Origin: Pseudomonadota bacterium
Lineage (GTDB): Bacteria > Pseudomonadota > Gammaproteobacteria > Burkholderiales > Burkholderiaceae_E
Assembly: GCA_023388075.1 (NCBI GenBank)
Contig: JAEWGX010000122.1
Location: 1-48,408 of the forward strand
Direction: 5' to 3'
Length of the DNA: 48,408 bases
Shown piece by piece: positions 24,738 through 35,318 of the stretch; position 1 is the stretch's first letter, and the number at the start of each line of letters is the position of its first letter. Position numbers and translations under genes: made by a program. Under the pieces are notes generated by a model, which made no database searches, had not been told where the DNA came from, and saw only the letters and a program-made list of their open reading frames with translations.

Positions 24738-26555
24738 CTACAGGAGCACCCGTCGGAAGTCCGCCAGCACTCGCGCCAGGTAGACGTTGAACCGCGCCGC
24801 GGCCGCGCCGTCGACCGCGCGATGATCCCAGGAGAGCGAGAGCGGCAGGATCAGCCGCGGCACGAACTTCTCCTTCTTCTCGTCCCATACCGGCCGCTTG
24901 ACCGAGCGGCAGGCGCCGAGGATGGCCACTTCAGGCGCGTTGATGATCGGCGTGAAGTAGGTGCCGCCGATGCCGCCCAGGCTGGAGATGGAGAAGGTGC
25001 CGCCCTGCATCTCCGCCGGCGAAAGCTTGCCTTCGCGCGCCTTGCGGGCGAGCTCCACGGTCTCGGCGGCGATCTCGAAGAGGCCCTTGCGATCGGCATC
25101 CCGGATGACCGGGACCATCAGTCCGTTCGGCGTGTCGGTCGCGATGCCGATGTGGTAGTACCGCTTGTAGACGATGGACTCCCCGTCGAGCGAGGCGTTG
25201 AACTCGGGGAACTTCTTCAGCGCCGCCACGCAAGCCTTGACCATGAACGCGAGCATCGTGAGCCTGGTGCCGGACTTGGCGTTCTCCTGGTTGAGCTCCA
25301 CGCGAAACGCCTCGAGGTCCGTGATGTCGGCGTCCTCGTGGTTGGTCACATGCGGGATCATCACCCAGTTGCGGTGCAGGTTCGCCGCCCCGATCTTGCG
25401 GATCCGGGGCAGCGGCTTCACCTCCACCTCGCCGAAGCGCGCGAAGTCGACCTTCGGCCAGGGTAGCAACCCCAATCCCGCGCCGTCGGAGGCCGCAGCG
25501 GCGGACGGCGTCGCCGCGCCCGCGCCCAGCGCATGCTTGACGAAGCCGCGCACGTCGTCGACCGTGATCCGCTCCTTGGGTCCGGTGCCCTTGACCCGGG
25601 TCAGGTCCACGCCGAGCTCGCGCGCGAACCGTCGCACCGAGGGCGACGCATGCGGCTTCAACGCCACCTCGCCTTCGTGCATGTCCGCCGGCACCGGATG
25701 CTCGCGGGCGGGACTTGGCGTGGATGCGGGCCGGGAATCCCGCGATCGGCTCTCGGCGCCTTCGGCCGGCGACGCGGTTGGCACGGCGGATCGCGCGGTC
25801 GCGTCCGCGCGCGGCGCCGTCGCGGCGGCCGGGGCAGGCGAAGGCGGCAGCTCGGAAGCGCCGGCCGCCTCGGACGGCACCGTGGATTGCGTCGCAAGCG
25901 TGACGATCGGCGTGCCCTGGGAGACCTTGTCCCCCACCTTGACCAGCAGCTTGCGCACCGTGCCGGCCATGCTCGACGGAATCTCCATCGACGCCTTGTC
26001 GGACTCCACGGTGACGAGGCTCTGCTCCACCACGACCCGGTCGCCCGGAGCGACCAGGACCTCGATCACCTCCACGCTCTCGAAGTCGCCGATGTCGGGG
26101 ACGACCACCTCGTGATCACCGCCGCCAGCCGGTGGAGCGCTGCCCGCCGGCGCCGCTGTCGGGGAAGCCTGGGCAGGGTCTGACGCGGCGGCCGGCTGCG
26201 GCGCGGCCGCGGGTTCCGGGGCCGGAGACGGAGCGGACTGCGCGGGCGCCGCGGCCCTCGGCGCCGACGCGCCGGCTGGCGCGGGCCCAGGGGCCGGCGA
26301 CGACTCGCCGGCGCCTTCGGCAACCTCCAGCGTCCCGAGCACCGTCCCCTCGGACACCTTGTCGCCCACCTTGACCTTGAGCTCCTTCAGCTTGCCGGCT
26401 GCGGCGCTCGGTATCTCCATGGACGCCTTGTCCGACTCGACGGTGACGAGGCTCTGCTCCACGGCGACGTCGTCTCCCGGCTGCACGAGGACCTCGATCA
26501 CCTCGACCTCCGCGAAGTCACCGATGTCCGGCACTGTAATTTCGATCAGCTTCAT
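24738..26555 (-). CDS. aceF: dihydrolipoyllysine acetyltransferase (PDH E2)
   Basis: A 605-residue E2 core of pyruvate dehydrogenase with two lipoyl domains (about 1-80 and 145-225), each with an ESDKASMEIPS lipoylation site. They are joined by Ala/Pro-rich linkers. A peripheral subunit-binding domain follows (SPSVRRFARELGVDLTRVKG, about 300-340) and then the acetyltransferase domain (about 380-605). The catalytic His is in LSWDHRAVDGA near the end. It moves acetyl groups from the E1 reaction to CoA. It is downstream of aceE across a 64-base gap that contains a strong hairpin. Confidence 0.96.
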   Translation of the reverse strand: MKLIEITVPDIGDFAEVEVIEVLVQPGDDVAVEQSLVTVESDKASMEIPSAAAGKLKELKVKVGDKVSEGTVLGTLEVAEGAGESSPAPGPAPAGASAPRAAAPAQSAPSPAPEPAAAPQPAAASDPAQASPTAAPAGSAPPAGGGDHEVVVPDIGDFESVEVIEVLVAPGDRVVVEQSLVTVESDKASMEIPSSMAGTVRKLLVKVGDKVSQGTPIVTLATQSTVPSEAAGASELPPSPAPAAATAPRADATARSAVPTASPAEGAESRSRDSRPASTPSPAREHPVPADMHEGEVALKPHASPSVRRFARELGVDLTRVKGTGPKERITVDDVRGFVKHALGAGAATPSAAAASDGAGLGLLPWPKVDFARFGEVEVKPLPRIRKIGAANLHRNWVMIPHVTNHEDADITDLEAFRVELNQENAKSGTRLTMLAFMVKACVAALKKFPEFNASLDGESIVYKRYYHIGIATDTPNGLMVPVIRDADRKGLFEIAAETVELARKAREGKLSPAEMQGGTFSISSLGGIGGTYFTPIINAPEVAILGACRSVKRPVWDEKKEKFVPRLILPLSLSWDHRAVDGAAAARFNVYLARVLADFRRVLL

Positions 26556-26594
26556 GGGGCTGCGCGCAATCCTTTGTACTGGTAGTCCGTCGGG

Positions 26595-26612
26595 CCCGCC
26601 CCGAGGGGCGGG
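26595..26612. repeat. GC hairpin between aceE and aceF
   Basis: CCCGCCCC at 26595-26602 and GGGGCGGG at 26605-26612 form a near-continuous 8-bp palindrome. With no T-tract it is more likely a transcript-processing or partial-attenuation element than a terminator. Confidence 0.5.
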
Positions 26613-26619
26613 GCGCCTG

Positions 26620-29406
<2,787 letters not shown>

Positions 29407-29434
29407 GCGCGCTCCTCCTCCTCAAGACGTGGGC

Positions 29435-29463
29435 ATTCTAGGAAGTGCCCTGTGAAAAGACAA
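29435..29463 (-). promoter_or_regulatory. predicted aceE promoter
   Basis: On the minus strand TTGTCT (29458-29463), a 17-base spacer and TAGAAT (29435-29440) make a good sigma-70-type promoter. A start near 29428 gives a 5' leader of roughly 22 bases containing the GGAGG ribosome site. Confidence 0.65.
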
Positions 29464-29478
29464 GGAAAATTTTCGAGT

Positions 29479-29497
29479 TACGGTACCGAATTCCGTA
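29479..29497. promoter_or_regulatory. inverted repeat, candidate operator between aceE and the sensor kinase
   Basis: TACGGTACCGAATTCCGTA has 5-bp arms (TACGG/CCGTA) and lies 16 bases upstream of the aceE -35 in an AT-rich island. It partly overlaps a possible plus-strand -10 (TATTAT, 29496-29501) for the kinase gene. A regulator bound here could act in both directions; which one is not visible. Confidence 0.4.
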
Positions 29498-29697
29498 TTA
29501 TGAGATACTGGGGTCGCGAGGAAGCGGCGGGGCTCGGGGGCCTGCCGATGGCGCCCCGGAAGAGCGCTTCGCGTGTAGCCCCAAGACCGTTGACGGCAGC
29601 GGCGATTCGCAATCCGACGCTCACAAGCGGGACAATCCCGTACTGACACCCGGCCCGGTGGCTGAAAGAATCGGAGCGCACCATCCCCTATCCATCG

Positions 29698-32571
29698 ATG
29701 TCCAGGCAAACCGCGTTTCGCTCGGCAGCATCGGAGTGGCGCGTCTGGCGTTTCCTCGGACTCGCGCACCTCTCCGGCATCGTCATCTTCCTCGGCGTGA
29801 TGGCCGGCTTCCTCTGGTACGTCGAGCGCGTCGAGAACCGCGAACGGCAGGAAGCACTCTATCGCGACATCGAATGGGCGCAGCAATCGCTGCGCCTGCA
29901 CCTGCGCGAAGTGCGGGACAACCTGGCCCGGTCGGCACCGGTCTGGGTGGAGCCCCCGGGCTCGGAGCTGCTCGATCTCACCGCGCCGCGCGACTTCCTG
30001 GCAAGCGATGCGCAGGCGATCTACATGAGCTTCACGGACCCCGGCCGGGTGATCCAGTGGTCGATCGCATCGCCCGGGACGGTCCTGCCCCGCAGCCGGC
30101 GCGCGACCTCGCGGATCGACGACTCGGCCGGCTACTTCGCCTTCGGCGCGGTGGTCGGATCGCTGCAGTCGCAGTTCTCCACGCCCTTCGTCGCGGCGGA
30201 CAACGAGGTGATCGTCGAGCTCTACACGCCGGTGATCAAGGACCAGACGCTGGCCGGCGTGCTGGTCACCGGCATCGGCCTGCATCGCTGGATCACCAAC
30301 GGCATCTCGGAGCCGATCCGGCGCAAGTACCTCATCAACCTGGTGGATGCGGGCGGCAACACACTGGTGAGCACCTCGGCCCACCGCATGCTGGACACGC
30401 GCCTCGCCTACGGGTTGCCGCTGGAGCCGCCTGGCAACGGCATGCGGCTGCAGGCGGTCGCCTTCGACGCCGGCCGCGGGCTCGGCGAGAAGCTCATGCT
30501 GGCCGGCCTGGTGGCGATGACGCTCACCTCGCTGCTCTCGCTCGCGCTGCTCTGGCGCAGCGGACGCGACCGGATGCGGCTGGAGGCCGAGCGTGACCGC
30601 CTGTTCGTGCTGTCCCAGGACGTTCTCTGCGTCCTTCGCCGCGACGGCACGGTCGTGCGCGGCAACCCTGCCTTCGAGGAGTACTTCGGCAGCGATGCCG
30701 CCGAGACCGTCTTCTACGACCGCATCCATCCGGACGAGCGCGAGATCGTCAAGAAGGCCCTGTCCGGCCGCTTCGATCGTATCGGGCCGCTCGAGTTCAG
30801 GGTCCGCCAGCGCAACACATGGCGCTGGCTCAGCTGGTCCATCAGCGTCGACCGGCGCGACCCGGAGCCGCGACTCTACGCCGTCGCCCACGACATTACC
30901 CGGCGCAAGCAGACCGAGCACGCGCTCGCCGCCGAGACGGTCTTCCGGCGCGCCATGGAGGACTCGATCAGCACCGGCATGCGGGTCATCGACCAGAACA
31001 GCCGGATCACCTACGTGAACCGTGCCTTCTGCCGCATGACCGGGTTCGAGGAATCGGAGCTCCTGGGGCAGGTGCCCCCCTACCCTTACTGGCTGCCGGA
31101 GGACGAGGAGGTCAACCTCCATCACGTGCGCCTCACCGTCGGTGGCGGCGCGCCGCCCGGCGGCATCCAGAGCCGGGTGCGGCGCAAGGACGGTCGCGTC
31201 CTCGACGTGCGCATGTACGTCTCGCCGCTGATCGACGACCGCGGCGAGCAGGCCGGCTGGATGGCGTCGATGACGGACATCACCGAGCCCAACCGCATCC
31301 GCGCGGAGCTCGCCGCCGCGCACGAGCGCTTCAACACCGTGCTGGACGAGCTGGGCGCCGCGGTGTCCGTGGTGTCGCTGGTGTCTCCGTTGCCGGCCAA
31401 CGGCCCGGCGGCGACACCGCTCGCCGCGCTGGTGGCCAATCCCCTTGCCAACCCGGCAGTCCCGACGACCCAGGGGCGCCGGGTGACCGGCATCGGGGCC
31501 ACGCTGCTCTTCGCCAACCGCCAGTACCGGCTGCTCTTCGGCAGCGGCACCGCCGGCCACGAGCAGCTCCTCGCCGGTCGGCAGGCAGCCGACGACTGGA
31601 TCGGCCAGGAAGTGCACGTGCCGGGGATCGACCGCTGGTTCGAGGTGCGCACCCGCCAGATCCGCTGGGTCGACGGGCAGCCGGTGCAGCTTCTCGTCGC
31701 GACCGACATCACCGCGCAGTACCACATCCGCGAGCTGCAGGAGCAGCAGGAGGAGCAGCTCCAGCAGAACTCGCGCCTCGTCACCATGGGCGAGATGGCA
31801 TCGTCGATCGCGCACGAGCTCAACCAGCCGCTCGCGGCGATCAGCAACTACACCTTCGGACTGGCCGCGCGCATCCGGCGTGCTCGCGCCGGCGCGGTCG
31901 ACGCCGAATCCGCGGAGATCATCGACACGCTCGACAAGACCGCCACCCAGGCACAGCGTGCGGCGAACGTGATCCGGCGCATCCGCGACTTCGTCAAGCG
32001 CAGCGCGCCGGAGAGGCGCCGCACCACGGTCGAGGCGATCCTCGGCGACGCCGTCGGGCTGGCGGAGATCATCGCCAAGCGGCAGCGCGTGGCCATCACC
32101 ACGCAGGTGGAGCCCGGCCTGCCCATGATCAGCGTGGACCCGATCCTGATCGAGCAGGTGCTCCTCAACCTGATGAAGAACGGCATCGACGCCATGCGCG
32201 ACAGCTCGCCGCGGGAGCTGGAGCTGCGGGTGGCCCGCAACGGCGACCAGATCGAGTTCTCCGTGGCGGACCGCGGCCCCGGCCTCAGCCGCGAGATGGA
32301 GCGACGCCTGTTCGAGCCCTTCTACACCACCAAGACCGAGGGCATGGGGATGGGTCTCAACATCTGCCGTTCCATCGTCGAGTCGCATTCGGGCCGTCTC
32401 TGGGTCGAACCGAACCAGCCGCACGGCTGCATCTTCCGCTTCGTCCTGCCCACCCTGGAGGACCCCGAGCTCGGGCCGGCGATCGGGCCGGGCGGCGAGG
32501 TCGACTTGGGGATACCGCGCCGCGTGGTGGACAATGCCGCCAACACGACATCGGAAGCCACCAGCTCATGA
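29698..32571 (+). CDS. multi-PAS membrane sensor histidine kinase
   Basis: A 957-residue kinase. Two membrane spans (about residues 20-42 and 263-285) flank a periplasmic sensory region of about 220 residues. Cytoplasmic PAS domains follow at about 300-400 and 410-530, with a third, less typical one at about 540-680. The HisKA domain has phospho-acceptor His706 in SSIAHELNQPLAAISNY. The ATPase domain has LLNLMKNGIDAM, DRGPGLS and GMGMGLNICRSIVESH. The type resembles FixL/DctB-like kinases that pair with FixJ-type regulators. Its stop overlaps the regulator start (ATGA). The signal is unknown; divergence from the PDH operon suggests a link to carbon or redox state, as inference only. Confidence 0.92.
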   Translation: MSRQTAFRSAASEWRVWRFLGLAHLSGIVIFLGVMAGFLWYVERVENRERQEALYRDIEWAQQSLRLHLREVRDNLARSAPVWVEPPGSELLDLTAPRDFLASDAQAIYMSFTDPGRVIQWSIASPGTVLPRSRRATSRIDDSAGYFAFGAVVGSLQSQFSTPFVAADNEVIVELYTPVIKDQTLAGVLVTGIGLHRWITNGISEPIRRKYLINLVDAGGNTLVSTSAHRMLDTRLAYGLPLEPPGNGMRLQAVAFDAGRGLGEKLMLAGLVAMTLTSLLSLALLWRSGRDRMRLEAERDRLFVLSQDVLCVLRRDGTVVRGNPAFEEYFGSDAAETVFYDRIHPDEREIVKKALSGRFDRIGPLEFRVRQRNTWRWLSWSISVDRRDPEPRLYAVAHDITRRKQTEHALAAETVFRRAMEDSISTGMRVIDQNSRITYVNRAFCRMTGFEESELLGQVPPYPYWLPEDEEVNLHHVRLTVGGGAPPGGIQSRVRRKDGRVLDVRMYVSPLIDDRGEQAGWMASMTDITEPNRIRAELAAAHERFNTVLDELGAAVSVVSLVSPLPANGPAATPLAALVANPLANPAVPTTQGRRVTGIGATLLFANRQYRLLFGSGTAGHEQLLAGRQAADDWIGQEVHVPGIDRWFEVRTRQIRWVDGQPVQLLVATDITAQYHIRELQEQQEEQLQQNSRLVTMGEMASSIAHELNQPLAAISNYTFGLAARIRRARAGAVDAESAEIIDTLDKTATQAQRAANVIRRIRDFVKRSAPERRRTTVEAILGDAVGLAEIIAKRQRVAITTQVEPGLPMISVDPILIEQVLLNLMKNGIDAMRDSSPRELELRVARNGDQIEFSVADRGPGLSREMERRLFEPFYTTKTEGMGMGLNICRSIVESHSGRLWVEPNQPHGCIFRFVLPTLEDPELGPAIGPGGEVDLGIPRRVVDNAANTTSEATSS

Positions 32572-33218
32572 CATCGGACCCGAACCGCCCCGCCGCGGGC
32601 GCCGAGAACACGCCCGAGCGCATCGTCTACCTCGTCGATGACGACGAGGCGGTGCGCGACTCGTTGCGCTGGCTGCTCGAGGGCAACGGCTTCGTCGTGC
32701 GCACCTTCGCGAGCGCCGAGGCCTTCCTCCAGGATTACGATCCCACCCTCTGCGCCTGCCTGGTGCTGGACGTGCGGATGAACGGCATGAGCGGCATCGA
32801 GCTGCACGACGAGCTGCTCCGCCGGGGGCACGAGCTGCCGCTGATCTTCATGACGGGGCACGGCGACGTGCCGATGGCCGTCGCCCGTATGAAGCTGGGC
32901 GCCGTCGACTTCCTGGAGAAGCCGTTCGACGACCAGCAGCTCTGCAACACCGTGGCGCTCGCACTCGAGCACGCCGTGGAACGGCGCAGCGAAGTGAGCC
33001 AGCGGGAGCGCAACCAGACACTGCTCGGCCGGCTCACGCCGAGGGAACGGCAGGTCCTGGACCTGATCGCCTCCGGTCGGCTCAACAAGCAGATCGCCGA
33101 CGACCTCTCCATCAGCATCAAGACGGTGGAGGCGCATCGCGCCAACATCATGGACAAGTTCGAGGTGCGCACCATGGCTGACCTGATGCGCAAGTTTCTC
33201 ACCGCGCGCACGCCCTGA
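32568..33218 (+). CDS. FixJ/NarL-type response regulator
   Basis: A 216-residue regulator. The receiver domain (about 18-135) has VDDDE at 23-27, phospho-acceptor Asp68 in LVLDVRMNGMSG, Thr in FMTGHGDVPMAV and Lys in FLEKPFDD. A C-terminal LuxR-type helix-turn-helix spans about 150-212 (LTPRERQVLDLIASGRLNKQIADDL and ISIKTVEAHRANIM, in two adjoining pieces). The start is the ATG overlapping the kinase stop; the open frame further upstream is a shadow of the kinase. It is cotranscribed with its kinase and is presumably its phosphorylation target. Confidence 0.95.
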   Translation: MTSDPNRPAAGAENTPERIVYLVDDDEAVRDSLRWLLEGNGFVVRTFASAEAFLQDYDPTLCACLVLDVRMNGMSGIELHDELLRRGHELPLIFMTGHGDVPMAVARMKLGAVDFLEKPFDDQQLCNTVALALEHAVERRSEVSQRERNQTLLGRLTPRERQVLDLIASGRLNKQIADDLSISIKTVEAHRANIMDKFEVRTMADLMRKFLTARTP

Positions 33219-33280
33219 CCGCGATCCCGGGGCGCGTGTCGCGCAGCGCCTGACTGTCGCGCACGGCGCCCGGCGCCCGC

Positions 33281-33299
33281 GGCCGGCGTGGTGCCGGCC
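33281..33299 (+). terminator. hairpin after the two-component genes
   Basis: GGCCGGC (33281-33287) and GCCGGCC (33293-33299) with a 5-base loop lie between the regulator stop and the next gene. It lacks a T-tract, so it may be only a weak or Rho-assisted terminator. Confidence 0.3.
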
Positions 33300-33318
33300 A
33301 CTACCGGAGAAGCGCACG

Positions 33319-34191
33319 ATGGACCCGTCCGGCATCCTGCACCACCCGATCTTCGAGAGCGTGCTGCTGCCGCTTGCGCTGGCGTTCCTCCTGGCGGGCG
33401 TGCTTCGGATGACGGCCGGACCGGGCCGTGCGGGCGCGGCGGTGGGCATCGCCGTGCTGGCAAGCGTGACGTGGATGTCCGGTTGGAGCACCCGTCCCGC
33501 AGGCGTGATGCAGAAGCTGCCGTGGATACTCGCGCTCGCCTGGATGGCCGGACTCGTGCTGGACCGCCGGCGCTTCGGCGTCTTCGTGCGCTGGCTCGCG
33601 CTGCTCGCGTGCTGGCTGGCCGCGTCGTGGTGGATGGATGCCGCAAGCTTCGGGCGGGCAACCGCCTTCGGGTTGCTTGGCGGGCTCGTGATCGCATTGC
33701 AGCTGCGCAGCGCGCCCGAGCGCGCGGACGGAGTCGCGATGTCCGTGGTCGCCGCGCTGGGGCTTGCGGCACTGGCCTTCCAGGCCGGCTCGCTCGCGCT
33801 CTTCCAGCTCTGCCTGATCCTCGCGGCTGCGCTCGGCGGCGCCGCGCTCTGGCTCTGGCCTCGCTCGCGAATCCTCTACGGCACGGCGGCGCTCGCGGTC
33901 GCGTGCATCGGCTGGCTCGCGCTCGCGCAGGCAACCGCGCTGCTGCTGCCCGCGCGGCCGGCCTCGCTTGGCCTGCTCGCGCTCGCGTTCTCCGCGGCGG
34001 CCGTGGCCACGCCAGTCATCCGCCGGATGGCGGTCCGCACCCGCGGGCTCGCGGCGCCGCTGGTCGTCGCCTTCCTGGCGGCGGCCAGCGTCAGCGCCGC
34101 GCTGTCGCTGCAGGATGTCGCCGGATCCGACGGCGGTCCCGCGACGGGGGCTTCGGCCGTCGAGGACGATGCCTACTATCCCGCGAGGTAG
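33319..34191 (+). CDS. multi-pass membrane protein of unknown function
   Basis: A 290-residue protein made almost wholly of hydrophobic segments; I count about eight or nine likely membrane helices between residues 12 and 270. No catalytic motif or named family was recognised. Small helices rich in Ala, Leu and Trp-Leu pairs (for example GAALWLWPRSRILYGTAALA) suggest a polytopic inner-membrane protein. The acidic C-terminus (VEDDAYYPAR) is outside the last helix. GGAGAAG precedes the ATG. The secreted YceI gene begins 57 bases later on the same strand, so the two may be cotranscribed. Confidence 0.75.
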   Translation: MDPSGILHHPIFESVLLPLALAFLLAGVLRMTAGPGRAGAAVGIAVLASVTWMSGWSTRPAGVMQKLPWILALAWMAGLVLDRRRFGVFVRWLALLACWLAASWWMDAASFGRATAFGLLGGLVIALQLRSAPERADGVAMSVVAALGLAALAFQAGSLALFQLCLILAAALGGAALWLWPRSRILYGTAALAVACIGWLALAQATALLLPARPASLGLLALAFSAAAVATPVIRRMAVRTRGLAAPLVVAFLAAASVSAALSLQDVAGSDGGPATGASAVEDDAYYPAR

Positions 34192-34248
34192 CCGCGTCGT
34201 TCCGGCGTGATCGACGCTCTGCCGTGCCACGTGTCCAGGAGGACTTCC

Positions 34249-34887
34249 ATGACCCGCCTTCTTTCCACCACCTTCGCGTCGTGTCGCCCGCGCACGCCCC
34301 TCGCCCACATCGCGACCACGCTCCTGCTCGTGCTCTGCGCCCCGGGTCCCACGATGGCGCAAGCGGCACGGTTCGAAATCGACCCGGAGCACCTTTCGGT
34401 CGGCTTCCTCGTTTCACACCTCGGCTATGCCGATGTGCTCGGCATGTTCCGGGCCGGCAAGGGAAGCTACCGGTACGACGAGAAGACCGGGGAGCTCTCC
34501 GACGTGCGCATCGAGATCGAGACGGCCAGCGTCTTCACCAACCACCGCAAGCGCGACGACCACCTCAAGGGTCCGGACTTCCTGAACAGCAAGGAGTTCC
34601 CGCAGATGGTGTTCACGGCGGCGAGCGCGGCACGCGGCAACGACGGCGTATTCCAGATCGTCGGGACGCTGGAGCTTCTCGGCCGCAGCCAGCCGCTCAC
34701 GTTGCAGGCGCGCGTGAACAAGATCGGCCGATACGAGCTGGGAACCTTCAGCAAGCCGTACGTGATGGGTGTCTCGGCCCGAGGGTCCTTCCCCAGAAGC
34801 CCCTACGGCATGACCTACGGGGTCGAGAATGGCTGGGTCGGCGACGACGTGAGCCTCATCGTGGAGTTCGAGGCGCGACGTCAGTGA
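34249..34887 (+). CDS. YceI-family periplasmic lipid-binding-like protein
   Basis: A 212-residue secreted protein. The signal peptide has HIATTLLLVLCAPGPTMAQA with cleavage after AQA. The YceI beta-barrel domain, which binds isoprenoid-type lipids in characterised members, starts ARFEIDPEHLSVGFLVSHLG and includes VFTNHRKRDDHLKGPDFLNS and ELLGRSQPLTL. The ATG at 34249 is chosen because AGGAGGA lies just ahead; a GTG at 34207 would put a polar stretch in front of the signal peptide. The likely partner is the membrane protein upstream (inference from order only). Confidence 0.9.
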   Translation: MTRLLSTTFASCRPRTPLAHIATTLLLVLCAPGPTMAQAARFEIDPEHLSVGFLVSHLGYADVLGMFRAGKGSYRYDEKTGELSDVRIEIETASVFTNHRKRDDHLKGPDFLNSKEFPQMVFTAASAARGNDGVFQIVGTLELLGRSQPLTLQARVNKIGRYELGTFSKPYVMGVSARGSFPRSPYGMTYGVENGWVGDDVSLIVEFEARRQ

Positions 34888-34902
34888 AGCGGGGGCCGGC
34901 GA

Positions 34903-35118
34903 TCAGTGCGACGAGGATCCGGGGAAGAGGTGGGTCCGGCGCCAGGAGTGGCGCGGATGCCCGGCGGCCCCGGCTCGATTGGCTCTCTCGAGGCGCACCT
35001 TCTCGGCGAGGAGGGCCTTCGGGCCGTACAACCAGCGCGGCAGGACAAACCAGGCGACCGCCAATCCGATCACCAGAACGTAGAGCAGCAAGGCTATCAG
35101 CAACTGGAGGTCATCCAT
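34903..35118 (-). CDS. small single-span membrane protein
   Basis: A 71-residue protein, starting MDDLQLLIALLLYVLVIGLA, with one hydrophobic span (about residues 4-27). The motif FVLPRWLYGPKALLAEKVRLERANR and a polar basic tail follow. No family was recognised. The start at 35118 is chosen because GAGGAG lies eight bases upstream; eight more codons are open beyond it. It converges with the YceI gene and is divergent from ligD, with about 200 bases between in which no gene is seen. Confidence 0.6.
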   Translation of the reverse strand: MDDLQLLIALLLYVLVIGLAVAWFVLPRWLYGPKALLAEKVRLERANRAGAAGHPRHSWRRTHLFPGSSSH

Positions 35119-35318
35119 GCATCGACTCCTCGGCATGCCCATCCTCTTCCGGGCACCCGTGCCCCGTCAACGCAAACCGCATGCCTGACGGCACGGCTGC
35201 AACGACCGGCCCCCATTCCGTTGCGGCAGGCACGACGCCGGAGTCAAGCCGGTCGCGGCGCCGGCCGCCGCGGCACGGTACCTGCTGAGGCCGGCGCAAC
35301 CCCACGAGCCATCGGTCA

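Noticed and set aside
29422..32424. 1000-residue minus-strand frame opposite the sensor kinase
   Set aside because: It is antisense shadow of a clear PAS histidine kinase and has no recognisable domain.
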